IMG/VR virus record: IMGVR_UViG_3300032224_000353
Span: 1 to 37,385 of that record
Direction: 5' to 3' (one strand)
DNA from: a virus
Length of the DNA stretch: 37,385 nt
In this document: in pieces, positions 28,594-36,977 of the stretch
Numbering within the stretch: position 1 is the stretch's first letter
Layout of the letters: every line of letters begins with the position of its first letter
Program-made: the position numbers and the translations under genes
The notes under the pieces: model-generated
Told to the model about the DNA's origin: nothing
Databases searched by the model: none
Seen by the model: only the letters and a program-made list of their open reading frames with translations

Positions 28594-30134
28594 TATTTGA
28601 CCTCTACAAATTTAGAATTATCAGGGCTTACGTAAGCTTTATTTCCTTTAGCATCTGTTTTTAATGTCCAATCGGTTCCTACGCCAGGCGGCAATCCTGT
28701 ATTAGATTCACTATGTTTACCACGAATTTTTTGAAATTCAGCTTTAGCGTCGCTTGTTAATTTTTTATCAAAATCGGTACGACCCGTCCCTTGTTCATAC
28801 TGTAAACCTAAACTATTAAGTTGACCGCCTAATAATTGTTTTTTGGTATTAATTACACCTTTAAGTTGTGCTGGGCTGCTTGTATTTAAAAAATCATCTG
28901 CGGCGGCTTTACGTTCTTCAACACCACCACCGCTAGCTACAATAGCTTTAACAATTTCAGCGGCAACAATTCTTCTAGCCGCATCAAAATTAGTTGGTGC
29001 AGGTTCACCTGTTTGTTTTGCAATTGTATTGCTAAGTAAGTTAATTGCTCTAGTGTCTTTATTTTGTAATGCATCCGCTAATTTTTCCATTGTTGATAAA
29101 TGATCAATAGCGGTATTAAACGCGGTGACTTGACGACCTTGTATACCCGTAGAAAAATCTTTGTTAACTTTAGTTTTAGTTGCAGTATCAATTTTATTGC
29201 CAACAATTGTTGATGCCATATCTGCTGCGTTAAATGGCGTTGACGATGTGGCTGTTGCATTTGGATTGTTAGAATTAGGCGTTGTTGCGTTTGGATTGCC
29301 GTACAATTCAGTTGCTCGGTTAAGAATAGCCGATTTAATTGCGCCTGCACTTTTGCCTATTCCTAGCGGTGGTAGTTGACCTGTTTGAATATAAATTTGT
29401 GCTGCAGTATCAACTGCAGCAGGAGTTAAAGTACCTGTAGCATTTAATTCAGCATTTAATCGTGCTTGCGCCACGCCTAATTGACCTGCAGAAATATCTG
29501 TTTGACGTCTTTGATTTCTTTCTCTCTCTAAATTAGCACGACTAGTTTCTTCTGTTACAAGTCGATCTTTAGCATCTAAAATATTAAGCAACGTATTTTT
29601 CTGCCAACTTTTAAAATCAGGCGCTTTTGCAATAGATTGTTTAAGCAAGTCTGCTTTTGCTTGATCAATATCACCAGCTGCTAAATGACGTTCAACGCCA
29701 GCAAGCGCGTCTTGTGGTGAATTTAACGCGGCTATATCAGATATAGCTTTATTAGCTTTTTCAATTCGTTGTTTAACATCCAACCCTGAAGCTTCAAGTG
29801 CTGTCTTTTTATTAAGATTAGCTTTTTGTTCTAGTTCAGTAAATTGCGCTTGCAACTTGGGAATTAATCCTGCCGCGTTAGGGTTTTGCGATAAATCAGC
29901 AAATAACCCTGCTTTATTTACTTCGCCTGTTTGTGGGTTGTAATGTTTAGCGTACAATTGATTTTGAACATTTTGTGCTTCATCAGCACGTTGAGCCGCC
30001 GACAATTGATATTGCGCCAAAGCGTTTTGATTTTGGTTTGCTTGCAGTTGCGACATCATCGCATACTGATTCATCGGATTTTCAATTTGTATAGGTTTAA
30101 CGCCTAATGCAATGTTTGGGTCAATAGCCGCCAT
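28593..30134 (-). CDS. Ejection-type virion protein (P22 gp20 position)
   Basis: A 513-aa, Gln/Asn/Ala-rich, largely helical protein (MNQYAMMSQLQANQNQNALA near 21-40; QKANLNKKTALEASGLDVKQ). A conserved-looking block lies near the C-terminus (ASGGGVEERKAAADDFLNTS). The composition and place between two other such genes match DNA-transfer proteins of P22-like phages (gp20). It follows the 259-aa gene by two bases and overlaps the next by one base. It would be inside the virion and ejected. Assignment is by context. Confidence 0.65.
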   Translation of the reverse strand: MAAIDPNIALGVKPIQIENPMNQYAMMSQLQANQNQNALAQYQLSAAQRADEAQNVQNQLYAKHYNPQTGEVNKAGLFADLSQNPNAAGLIPKLQAQFTELEQKANLNKKTALEASGLDVKQRIEKANKAISDIAALNSPQDALAGVERHLAAGDIDQAKADLLKQSIAKAPDFKSWQKNTLLNILDAKDRLVTEETSRANLERERNQRRQTDISAGQLGVAQARLNAELNATGTLTPAAVDTAAQIYIQTGQLPPLGIGKSAGAIKSAILNRATELYGNPNATTPNSNNPNATATSSTPFNAADMASTIVGNKIDTATKTKVNKDFSTGIQGRQVTAFNTAIDHLSTMEKLADALQNKDTRAINLLSNTIAKQTGEPAPTNFDAARRIVAAEIVKAIVASGGGVEERKAAADDFLNTSSPAQLKGVINTKKQLLGGQLNSLGLQYEQGTGRTDFDKKLTSDAKAEFQKIRGKHSESNTGLPPGVGTDWTLKTDAKGNKAYVSPDNSKFVEVK

Positions 30135-30136
30135 AA

Positions 30137-30916
30137 TTATACGCCTCCTTGAACATCAAACATACCAGGATTTAAATTATACGTACCTTGACCACCATAG
30201 CCATACACGTTACCTGCGCCGTATTGATTCATTGCTTGATTAGCATTTCCGTACGCGGATCTATTATTAAACGCGTTTAACATATTTTGGTTTTGGTTGT
30301 AATTCAAATAAGTACCGACACCGCTTGTTAACGCATTAGTAGTTCCTATAGTACCTGCTGCGCCTGCGTTAGCTGCGCCAATCATATTACCTGCAGCGGC
30401 GTTACCAAAATTACCAATTTGATTTGCTTGATTGTTTGCAGACGATTGCCCTAAGTTAGCCAAGTATTGTTGATTCGCCGTATTCGTATTGTATGCTTGC
30501 AAATTTTGAGCGTTGTTTGTTAAATAACGATTGTAAGCATTTTGATACTCTTGCGACCCTGATGCTTGCCCATAGTCAGTTGCAGCTCTAAGCGCGTTAC
30601 CTGATATCAAACCACCTCTTGCAGCTGCAGCCGCATTTAAACCTTTCATGCCTTCATTAAATCGAAATGCATAACCTGGGTCTGCTTCGTAATTAAACGC
30701 GGCAGGCGTATATTGTTGTTGATTTGCTAATCTATTTGTTGCGTTAACGCCAACATCATAGAATGGTTGATTAAGCGCAATTTGTTTATCTAGCGCTTCG
30801 CGTTGAGCGGCAGTAGCTGCTTCAGCTGCACCCGCTTGTGTATTTGCTGCGCTTTTACTGGCCATACTACCGATTACTGCGCTGCCTACGACAGCTCCTG
30901 CTACCCAAAAACTCAT
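30137..30916 (-). CDS. Ejection-type virion protein (P22 gp7 position)
   Basis: A 259-aa protein. The N-terminus is a hydrophobic Gly/Ala segment (VAGAVVGSAVIGSMASKSAA), followed by a helical part with ADPGYAFRFNEGMKGLNAAA and GGLISGNALRAATDYGQAS, a signature of small phage DNA-injection proteins (gp7-like). The C-terminal third is Asn/Gly/Tyr-rich low-complexity sequence. P22 gp7 is a minor ejected protein that helps DNA cross the envelope. Placement first in the trio agrees. Confidence 0.72.
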   Translation of the reverse strand: MSFWVAGAVVGSAVIGSMASKSAANTQAGAAEAATAAQREALDKQIALNQPFYDVGVNATNRLANQQQYTPAAFNYEADPGYAFRFNEGMKGLNAAAAARGGLISGNALRAATDYGQASGSQEYQNAYNRYLTNNAQNLQAYNTNTANQQYLANLGQSSANNQANQIGNFGNAAAGNMIGAANAGAAGTIGTTNALTSGVGTYLNYNQNQNMLNAFNNRSAYGNANQAMNQYGAGNVYGYGGQGTYNLNPGMFDVQGGV

Positions 30917-31389
30917 AATGTCACCTCTATTTGTTTATCTTTAACAATATTTCCGATAGCGTACATATCGTTTGGATCAGTTTCAACTAATTCGATTTCA
31001 GCATCTTCAACAGTTTTAGCATTTACAACATGAAAAGTCATACATAACGCATCCGTTTCGGCATAAACAGCTCTTTTTGTGCCTGGCTTACTACACAATA
31101 GATGTGGCCCTGTAATGGATTGTACTCCATCATCCGTTGTTATGGCTACGGTGCCTGACACAATTAAGTAAAAATGTTCTTTTTTATGAACTTTGCCAAT
31201 AACCAAAACACCTGCTGCGCGCCATACTTCACGGCAATACATCCCTGCATGAAACGTATGCGTTGTCTTAGGCTCATATTGTGGCAACTTAGACACTTCG
31301 GCTTGTAAATGTTCTACCTTGTCCCTTAAATTAAAAGGTACATTAGGCAAAAACTTTTTTCCGTAAGTGACGTTCATGTCAATGTTCAT
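30913..31389 (-). CDS. Cupin-like protein in the virion module
   Basis: A 158-aa protein with a single cupin-like beta-barrel: YCREVWRAAGVLVIGKVHKK near 52-71 with EHFYLIVSGTVAITTDDG just after, then GPHLLCSKPGTKRAVYAETD and LCMTFHVVN. Two His and a Glu are available for a metal site, but the strict cupin motif is degenerate. Similar proteins occur next to gp10/ejection genes in some P22-like phages, with unknown role (structural or carbohydrate-related). It overlaps both neighbours by four bases, so it is co-expressed with virion genes. Confidence 0.72.
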   Translation of the reverse strand: MNIDMNVTYGKKFLPNVPFNLRDKVEHLQAEVSKLPQYEPKTTHTFHAGMYCREVWRAAGVLVIGKVHKKEHFYLIVSGTVAITTDDGVQSITGPHLLCSKPGTKRAVYAETDALCMTFHVVNAKTVEDAEIELVETDPNDMYAIGNIVKDKQIEVTL

Positions 31390-31583
31390 ACAATCGCCGT
31401 AATGATGCCGTTAGTAACCGTAACTGTTTTACCGTCTGCTGTAGTAAAACTACCTGATACACCATTGTTTGTCAACGTATAGATGTTAAAAAAGAACCTA
31501 TACCATTGTGTTGACATCAATCCTGTATCCTGTTGCAACACAGGAACTTTAGATGAAGGAATTTGGGTTATGTTTTCTGTCAT
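31386..31583 (-). CDS. Small virion-module protein
   Basis: A 65-aa protein: a Pro-containing N-terminus, then TGLMSTQWYRFFFNIYTLT near 20-38 and FTTADGKTVTVTNGIITAIV at the end. From memory this pattern (GLMTxxWYRFF ... TADGKTVTVTNGIIT) is common among small phage structural proteins beside tail genes. A tail-knob or adaptor part is likely. It overlaps both neighbours. Confidence 0.72.
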   Translation of the reverse strand: MTENITQIPSSKVPVLQQDTGLMSTQWYRFFFNIYTLTNNGVSGSFTTADGKTVTVTNGIITAIV

Positions 31584-33199
31584 ACTCTTGTCGGTGATAA
31601 ATGTAATTCCGCTGCCATAATTGAAATCTTAACAGGATCAGTACCTGATATTTCATACACGCGGTCACGCAACTTAACTGTCATACCCAAGCGACGCCAA
31701 AACGTACGTGTAGCATAAGCACCAAGCCTACCCATAGATGTCCAATGCTCACTAGACCATGTATGACCGCCATCGTCAGACCAACGCAACATAACTTGTG
31801 GAATGTAGCCAGGCGCAGCAGGATGGACATTGGTGACAAGTAAATCATGGCTTGAGCCATAATCTAAAGCAATAGCGTTGCCATTTTCCGTAATTAAAGT
31901 ATCGCCTGCTTCAGTCAATAAATACCCTGTAAGTGGTATAGCAAGGCGCAAACCTGATTGCGTAGTAATATGCTCTTCAAATAAATTTTCAGGGTATAAG
32001 TTAAGCCCCACGCCCGTCTCAGCATCAAGTTGCATCGAATGTTGCACCGTACGGGTAAGATTATTAGCATCCGTTGGCAACGCGCGCCATGAACGTAACC
32101 ATTTTTGTACGCCAACACCGTCATCATAGACATCTAAATCTAAAGCGTAGATATTACCGTTTTGATAATCGCCAACAATAATTGTGTTGTTAAAACTCAT
32201 TTGGCAGTTGGAACGATGACGTGTAAATTCGCCGTTATAGAATCCTGCACGTTCATGCCACATTTGCGTAGCAACGTCATACACCCATGTTTTACCCGCA
32301 GTTGGGAAAGTTAACACATAAAATGAATGACCTTCTTGTTGATACGTATATGCAATAGCGTCAGACAATACATCGTAGTTTTGTATGGCGTATTCGATAG
32401 CATGAGTAGAAACCCTAATAGCCGTATAACCTTGGTTACGATAAACCATACCATAACCACGCGAATCAGCGCCTAACCAAAACAAACTGTTATCTAACTT
32501 AGCAACCGAATTAGCAGCTAAACAACCAACTTCGTTAAATGTACCTTGTATAGGTGCTAAGGGAAAACCCGTAGTTGCAGCGTCATACCAAACTTCAGTT
32601 GAGTTTGTGCCAAATAGCCATACTTCGCGATTATTAACTGCCAAAGCTGCAAGCGTATCAGGCGCGGCTTCAGCACTAGCAAAATTTAATGGGCTAATCG
32701 ATAAGCCGTCTAATAAGTCGCAAACCCATACAATTTGTGAATCAGGCTGGTTAAACACAAAATAACCGTCAATGTAACCAACTGTAACCGCGCCTGCAAA
32801 ATCAGGGTCAGTAATTTGTTGAAATACGCCTGTAGATTTATTATAAATAAAACCATCGGGATTACACGCTAACATTAATTGCGTACCATTGTCAGCAATC
32901 GACACAGGCCCTGTGCCTGTTACATTACCTAAAAGTCTGACGTTGTAATTGGTATCTATTTTATAAAATTGATTGCCTGAGACAACAAACGCATCGGCGG
33001 TGCTAGATTGGTTAGCCCATTCAGCGCGAATAGGGCCTGTACCAATCGTAGTTAATTTTCTAAGTCCTGGCGCTCTGTTTAAAAAGCCTGTGTCTTTACT
33101 TCCAGGTGGCGTAGCTTCAGGAAACAGATTAACCATGCGGTTGTCTGCCGCATTGATTGACCTAGCTACATAAGCCTGTCCTAGAATAGGGCTTTTCAT
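31580..33199 (-). CDS. P22 gp10-like packaged-DNA stabilisation protein
   Basis: A 539-aa protein of the phage stabilisation family (P22 gp10). It opens with AYVARSINAADNRMVNLFPE, followed by GFLNRAPGLRKL, the usual start of this family. A beta-propeller-like middle contains repeated IYNKSTGVFQ, GYIDGYFVF, NREVWLFGTNSTEVWYDA and LFWLGADSRGYGMVYRNQGY elements. P22 gp10 binds the portal/gp4 stack to close the head and support the needle. The length matches (P22 gp10 is about 470 aa). It lies one gene downstream of gp4, with the mosaic virion protein between. Confidence 0.88.
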   Translation of the reverse strand: MKSPILGQAYVARSINAADNRMVNLFPEATPPGSKDTGFLNRAPGLRKLTTIGTGPIRAEWANQSSTADAFVVSGNQFYKIDTNYNVRLLGNVTGTGPVSIADNGTQLMLACNPDGFIYNKSTGVFQQITDPDFAGAVTVGYIDGYFVFNQPDSQIVWVCDLLDGLSISPLNFASAEAAPDTLAALAVNNREVWLFGTNSTEVWYDAATTGFPLAPIQGTFNEVGCLAANSVAKLDNSLFWLGADSRGYGMVYRNQGYTAIRVSTHAIEYAIQNYDVLSDAIAYTYQQEGHSFYVLTFPTAGKTWVYDVATQMWHERAGFYNGEFTRHRSNCQMSFNNTIIVGDYQNGNIYALDLDVYDDGVGVQKWLRSWRALPTDANNLTRTVQHSMQLDAETGVGLNLYPENLFEEHITTQSGLRLAIPLTGYLLTEAGDTLITENGNAIALDYGSSHDLLVTNVHPAAPGYIPQVMLRWSDDGGHTWSSEHWTSMGRLGAYATRTFWRRLGMTVKLRDRVYEISGTDPVKISIMAAELHLSPTRV

Positions 33200-33201
33200 G
33201 T

Positions 33202-33822
33202 TTACGCCGTAACAGCTTTAATAACCGCAAACGCAATCACAATCGCTTCGGACAATGACCCTGTAGTAATGTTACGTACATTAATGCTTGCTGATCCTGC
33301 TGCTGATTGTGCGTTTAATAAATAAGATCCTGCTGTACCACCACTAATGTGATTTAAAACTAACACATCGCCTGCCGCAATATAAATGCTTGAAAGCGTA
33401 AATGATACCGTTGTATCGCCAGCGAGCGCTGCGTTATTTAAAGTAATCTGACCATTGGTCTTGTTTAATGTCACGCCTGTAGATTTGCTAGTGGCTTGCG
33501 TAATAGTACCGCCTGAACCTGTAGCGTAACCTAACTTACCTGCGGCTGAAATTAAAATATTGCTTGTCGACGTAATTGAAGTCGCTGTTGCATTACCAAG
33601 CGCAGGCGCAGTTAAGACTGGGCTACCTGTACAGTTACTTAAATCACCGCTAGCTGGCAAACCTAACGCAGGTGTTATTAATGTTGCGTTAGTTAATGTA
33701 GGCGCCGTAAACATTAACGCGAGCGTTATTTGTCGCGTGACATCGCTTTGTACAACAGGAAATACATCCGTAGTTGCGGCGGTAGTTGCAATGGGTAGTT
33801 CGGTAATAGCAATATCGGCCAT
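33202..33822 (-). CDS. Mosaic virion protein: fibre-type anchor plus decoration-type domain
   Basis: A 206-aa protein. Residues 1-36 (MADIAITELPIATTAATTDV, then FPVVQSDVTRQIT) match the first residues of the tail fibre at 1832-3808 (MADLKISALP...LPIVQSSTTRQVS). Residues about 95-206 match the C-terminal part of the 146-aa protein at 34798-35238 (shared QATSKSTGVT, NNAALA, AGTYLL, SGSLSEA-type blocks). It is thus a two-module protein, probably attached to the tail or head like the fibre. It lies between the gp4- and gp10-like genes. Confidence 0.72.
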   Translation of the reverse strand: MADIAITELPIATTAATTDVFPVVQSDVTRQITLALMFTAPTLTNATLITPALGLPASGDLSNCTGSPVLTAPALGNATATSITSTSNILISAAGKLGYATGSGGTITQATSKSTGVTLNKTNGQITLNNAALAGDTTVSFTLSSIYIAAGDVLVLNHISGGTAGSYLLNAQSAAGSASINVRNITTGSLSEAIVIAFAVIKAVTA

Positions 33823-33831
33823 ACTTTATCC

Positions 33832-34548
33832 TTAATAATTACCAGCAAAGATGTTGAAACGCTGACGTGTAGCCACAATGCTGTACGGCAAGGACATGAT
33901 ATCGTCAGGATTATTAATGCGCTTAAGCGTACGTTTAGACGCCATGGCGATACGTAATACTTGTGGGCTTGGCTCTACACCAAATTCCGCTGCAATTTCA
34001 CAGGCTAAATTGTATCTAAACGCTCTTAAATACCCTGGAGGGAATGTTATGGGGGTAGCCAATGTAGCAGGCTGATCTAACTCAGTCACCGAAATAAAAT
34101 GCCATTCCAACACTTTGGTTGGAACAGGGTATACGTACATATCAATATTAGGGTAATCCATGTTAATCCACATGACTTGTGGGTAGGTAGACGTTACCGT
34201 TTTGACCGCAATACCATCGTATTGTTGCTGATTGATAATCTTAATACCAAAAGAAATACCGTTTGACGGATCTTTAAAGTATGTTGAATCATCTAAAAGA
34301 ATAGGTCGGTTACCAACAAAGTCACCTGATGGCCCTAATGTTCTATGGATAGCGCCAGGCGGCCATAAGAAAACTTGATCTTGTGTAGAAAACACAGACA
34401 AACGCTCAGTTGACCAAGAATCAATCATTTGATTCAACGCAAGCAAAGCGTCTTGAGATGTGGCGGCGGAAGGTGCTTCACCTTCGGCAAGCATACCGAT
34501 TAAGCGTAACGCTCCATTTATTTGATCATTGGCGGTATAAGTTGCCAT
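33832..34548 (-). CDS. P22 gp4-like tail accessory/head-completion protein
   Basis: A 238-aa protein that would bind under the portal to close the packaged head. It begins YTANDQINGALRLIGMLAEG and QDALLALNQMIDSWSTERLS, the usual opening helices of the gp4 family, followed by a strand-rich middle (YPQVMWINMDYPNIDMYVYP) and LACEIAAEFGVEPSPQVLRI near the end. P22 gp4 is about 166 aa; longer versions are common. Position between the decoration genes and the gp10-like gene agrees. Confidence 0.87.
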   Translation of the reverse strand: MATYTANDQINGALRLIGMLAEGEAPSAATSQDALLALNQMIDSWSTERLSVFSTQDQVFLWPPGAIHRTLGPSGDFVGNRPILLDDSTYFKDPSNGISFGIKIINQQQYDGIAVKTVTSTYPQVMWINMDYPNIDMYVYPVPTKVLEWHFISVTELDQPATLATPITFPPGYLRAFRYNLACEIAAEFGVEPSPQVLRIAMASKRTLKRINNPDDIMSLPYSIVATRQRFNIFAGNY

Positions 34549-34558
34549 AGCTCACCCT

Positions 34559-34747
34559 TTATTCGATAGTTTTACGACGTCTTTTTACTTCCAACGTATT
34601 GATTGGAGCCGCAACCAATTCTTCTTCTTCGGATGGCGTGTCATCAGTATAACGCACCCAGCCGTTTTGTTCATCAAATTCGGCTTCCATTTCCATCATG
34701 GCAATTTTAGTACCATGTTCAGGATGTTTTAAATAAATAATTGTCAT
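34559..34747 (-). CDS. Small acidic hypothetical virion-block protein
   Basis: A 62-aa protein with an acidic centre (MEMEAEFDEQNGWVRYTDDT; PSEEEELVAA) and a basic end (VKRRRKTIE). From memory, short 'MxxVYLKHPxHGxKVA...' proteins next to coat and head-completion genes are common in phages, function unknown. Separated by 10 bases from the gp4-like gene, it is the first gene after the hairpin at 34762. Confidence 0.68.
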   Translation of the reverse strand: MTIIYLKHPEHGTKIAMMEMEAEFDEQNGWVRYTDDTPSEEEELVAAPINTLEVKRRRKTIE

Positions 34748-34761
34748 ATTTTTCCATTAAG

Positions 34762-34783
34762 ATAGGGAGCCGAAGCCCCCTAT
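34762..34783 (-). terminator. UUCG-loop hairpin after decoration gene; weak terminator or mRNA stabiliser
   Basis: On the minus strand the RNA would form ATAGGGGGC-TTCG-GCTCCCTAT, nine pairs including one G-U, with a stable UUCG loop. It lies 15 bases after the stop of the 146-aa gene. The sequence that follows (CTTAATGG) has no T-run, so it may act as a 3'-end stabiliser or partial terminator rather than a full one. Confidence 0.5.
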
Positions 34784-34797
34784 ATTTCAGCTATAAA

Positions 34798-35238
34798 TTA
34801 AACTTGTGCAACGTGTATAGTTGCAAAATTTATAGTTAATGCTTCACTTAAACTACCTGCACTTGCATTTGAAATTACGATAGTAAATGTTCCTGCACCA
34901 ACAGCGGCAACAGAAAGTAAATATGTTCCCGCTGTAGTTGCGCCGCTTGCTAATGCAATAACTGGTACATCATACGCACTTATAACACTATTAGTAACAA
35001 TAAAAGCTACTTCAGCCCCAGCCGCTAATGCAGCGTTATTAGTTACAATTTGACCAACAGATGCGTTAATTGTTACGCCTGTTGATTTACTTGTAGCTTG
35101 TGTAACGGTTGACGGTGCTGTACTACTTGATCCAGTATTGTAACCAATTTGACCTGTACCAGCCAAAGCGTAGATATTACTTGAACTTTTTAAATCTTGA
35201 TCTTCAAAAGCTACGCCGATTGATTTGGTATTACCCAT
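34798..35238 (-). CDS. Decoration-type head protein
   Basis: A 146-aa protein of alternating Ala/Thr/Ser/Val strands, with STVTQATSKSTGVTINASVG near 42-61, NNAALAAGAEVAF, and SAGSLSEALTINFATIH at the end. The C-terminal 100 residues are related to the end of the 206-aa protein at 33202. The layout and place after the coat gene fit a capsid decoration or head-fibre protein. It is flanked by two hairpins (34762-34783, 35253-35274), so its level can differ from the neighbours. The exact role is inferred. Confidence 0.72.
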   Translation of the reverse strand: MGNTKSIGVAFEDQDLKSSSNIYALAGTGQIGYNTGSSSTAPSTVTQATSKSTGVTINASVGQIVTNNAALAAGAEVAFIVTNSVISAYDVPVIALASGATTAGTYLLSVAAVGAGTFTIVISNASAGSLSEALTINFATIHVAQV

Positions 35239-35252
35239 AATCTATTCCCCTA

Positions 35253-35274
35253 TAAAAACCCCACCGAAGTGGGG
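35253..35274 (-). terminator. Intrinsic terminator after the 131-aa decoration-type gene
   Basis: On minus: CCCCAC-TTCG-GTGGGG (35274 to 35259), a perfect six-pair stem with a UUCG loop, followed immediately by TTTTTATA. It lies 9 bases after the gene's stop codon. Because the late genes continue downstream, some read-through or a further promoter is implied. Confidence 0.85.
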
Positions 35275-35283
35275 ATATTAATA

Positions 35284-35679
35284 TTAACCAGCAACACGGT
35301 AGAAAACATACGTTGCATCAGCAGTTTTACGAACACGCCATTGACAAGATGTAGCTGCCGCGACTGCTGCTGTACCAACTAACGTACAACCTGTGTTAGC
35401 TGTTACAGTTGCAGCGTTAGTTGCGCCTGTATTGATAATAAAAAAGTCAAACGAGCTATTTACTTTCATGCTGGTAAACGCTGCATCTAAATCTGCACCA
35501 AGAGGTACAGTTAAAGCTACGGCGGCGCCAGTATAAGTAATAAGGCCTGTTGCTAATTCAGCTGCAGTTAAAGTTGCGGCTGCTGTTTTAGCTACGGGCG
35601 CTGTTTGAGTGTTTAAAATTACTTCGGTTAAATTACCATCACCTACTTGATAACCACCTGCTCCATTTGGAAGTGCCAT
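35284..35679 (-). CDS. Decoration/minor head protein
   Basis: A 131-aa protein beginning MALPNGAGGYQVGDGNLTEV, common among small phage head proteins placed after a coat gene. The body is Ala/Thr-rich with strand pattern (ATLTAAELATGLITYTGAAV; NSSFDFFIINTGATNAATVT) and ends CQWRVRKTADATYVFYRVAG. A decoration role is likely from position between the coat gene and the gp4 region and from composition. It stands between two terminators. Confidence 0.75.
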   Translation of the reverse strand: MALPNGAGGYQVGDGNLTEVILNTQTAPVAKTAAATLTAAELATGLITYTGAAVALTVPLGADLDAAFTSMKVNSSFDFFIINTGATNAATVTANTGCTLVGTAAVAAATSCQWRVRKTADATYVFYRVAG

Positions 35680-35706
35680 GATATTAATTCCTTAAAAAAT
35701 TGATTT

Positions 35707-35732
35707 AAAAAGCCCCCGCTTGCGCGGGAGCG
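35707..35732 (-). terminator. Intrinsic terminator after the coat gene
   Basis: On minus: CTCCCGC-GCAA-GCGGGGGC (a GC stem with one mismatch) followed by TTTTTAAATC, 7 bases after the coat stop. Partial termination here would give more coat mRNA than downstream mRNA. Confidence 0.75.
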
Positions 35733-35739
35733 TTTAGCT

Positions 35740-36951
35740 TTAAGCGCCCCACATACGGACGCCCATTGCTGGACGAATCGTGCTGTAACCGTATAGAACG
35801 TCAATACGGCAAGGTAAACGGTCGTTGTTAATGTCGTACTGACGTACAACACGCATTGAAATACCGTTATGAACTTGACGTGAAGCCATATCTACACCTT
35901 GTGGTAATAACAAGTCAGCAGTTGCAAAAGTAATCGCATCTTTATGATAGATTAAGTTTTGTGCGTACTGAGTGTTAGATCCACCTAAGAAGGTTAAAAC
36001 AGCACTAGAAGCAGGGAAAGAATCAATTGTTGCCAAAGCATTAGTTGATGTATACATCGCTGGAGATACTGTTAATGTGGCAGTTGTGCCAGAGGAAACA
36101 GTTACAGGCGCTGTAACAACAAACTGTTGCAATGAACCAGTTGATTGACGGGTTTGTGGGTTAACAGCATAAACACTAGCGATAGTAAATACGTCGCCGA
36201 CGTTAAATGTTGGTGAACCACTTGTAAAGCTAATTGCTAATGAAGTAGAACCTTGAGTAGTTACTGTTGTAGCTACGATTGGTGCAGTTGGAGTCACACC
36301 AGTTGTATGCTGAACAATAGATTGGCTCATGTTAATTTCTTCGAAGCCTAACACACCCATACCCATCATGCCATTCTTAAACTGACGGCTGATTGTATCT
36401 GTAGGATTAAACAGACCTTTCATACCTTCAACCAAACCAGCGTTAGCTGCTGGGTTAACAGTAGCGTAGCGTGGAGACATAACAGCAGCAGCTTCGTTCA
36501 ATTTCTGTTGAGCTTGTAACAAAACCAAAGAAGTAGAAGGAGTTGTGCCTGGTGTACCAACAGACTGATACATAGCTTTATAAGCATTAGCTACGTCAGC
36601 ATCAATAGAAGATGCTAATTGGCTAATACGAGGCTTCAATACACGTTCTGCAAAGTCATCTAACTGCATTGTTAATTCAGCAGAAGTGAAGTTGACGCCG
36701 ATGTGCTTTTGACTTGCAACAGTCAATGTTGTGTACTGTTCGTTGTCGTCTTGAACTTGCAAGGCGGCACCGTCGGTTACCAAAGCACGGTCTGGTAGAC
36801 GAATACGGAGTGTTGAACCAATTTTGGCACCTTCAACGGCGAAGCTATCGTCGTATTGGCGGTTTACGTTACGTGTGATTACAAGGTTGTTCTCGAGGAT
36901 TTCAAGAGCTTTTCTTGTAATCATATCAATCGTTAAGATCGAGTTTGACAT
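35740..36951 (-). CDS. Major capsid (coat) protein, P22 gp5 type
   Basis: A 403-aa coat protein. The N-terminus (ILTIDMITRKALEILENNLV) and KIGSTLRIRLPDRALVTDGA near 42-61 followed by LTVASQKHIGVNFTSAELTM are typical of the P22 coat family. A Thr/Val-rich segment (about 220-310) fits the inserted I-domain of this family. The end (DINNDRLPCRIDVLYGYSTI) closes the HK97-like fold. AAAAGGA lies about 8 bases before the ATG. It follows the scaffold gene by 26 bases and is followed by a terminator, both usual. Confidence 0.94.
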   Translation of the reverse strand: MSNSILTIDMITRKALEILENNLVITRNVNRQYDDSFAVEGAKIGSTLRIRLPDRALVTDGAALQVQDDNEQYTTLTVASQKHIGVNFTSAELTMQLDDFAERVLKPRISQLASSIDADVANAYKAMYQSVGTPGTTPSTSLVLLQAQQKLNEAAAVMSPRYATVNPAANAGLVEGMKGLFNPTDTISRQFKNGMMGMGVLGFEEINMSQSIVQHTTGVTPTAPIVATTVTTQGSTSLAISFTSGSPTFNVGDVFTIASVYAVNPQTRQSTGSLQQFVVTAPVTVSSGTTATLTVSPAMYTSTNALATIDSFPASSAVLTFLGGSNTQYAQNLIYHKDAITFATADLLLPQGVDMASRQVHNGISMRVVRQYDINNDRLPCRIDVLYGYSTIRPAMGVRMWGA

Positions 36952-36977
36952 AGTTAAGTCCTTTTAATAAAAAATAG

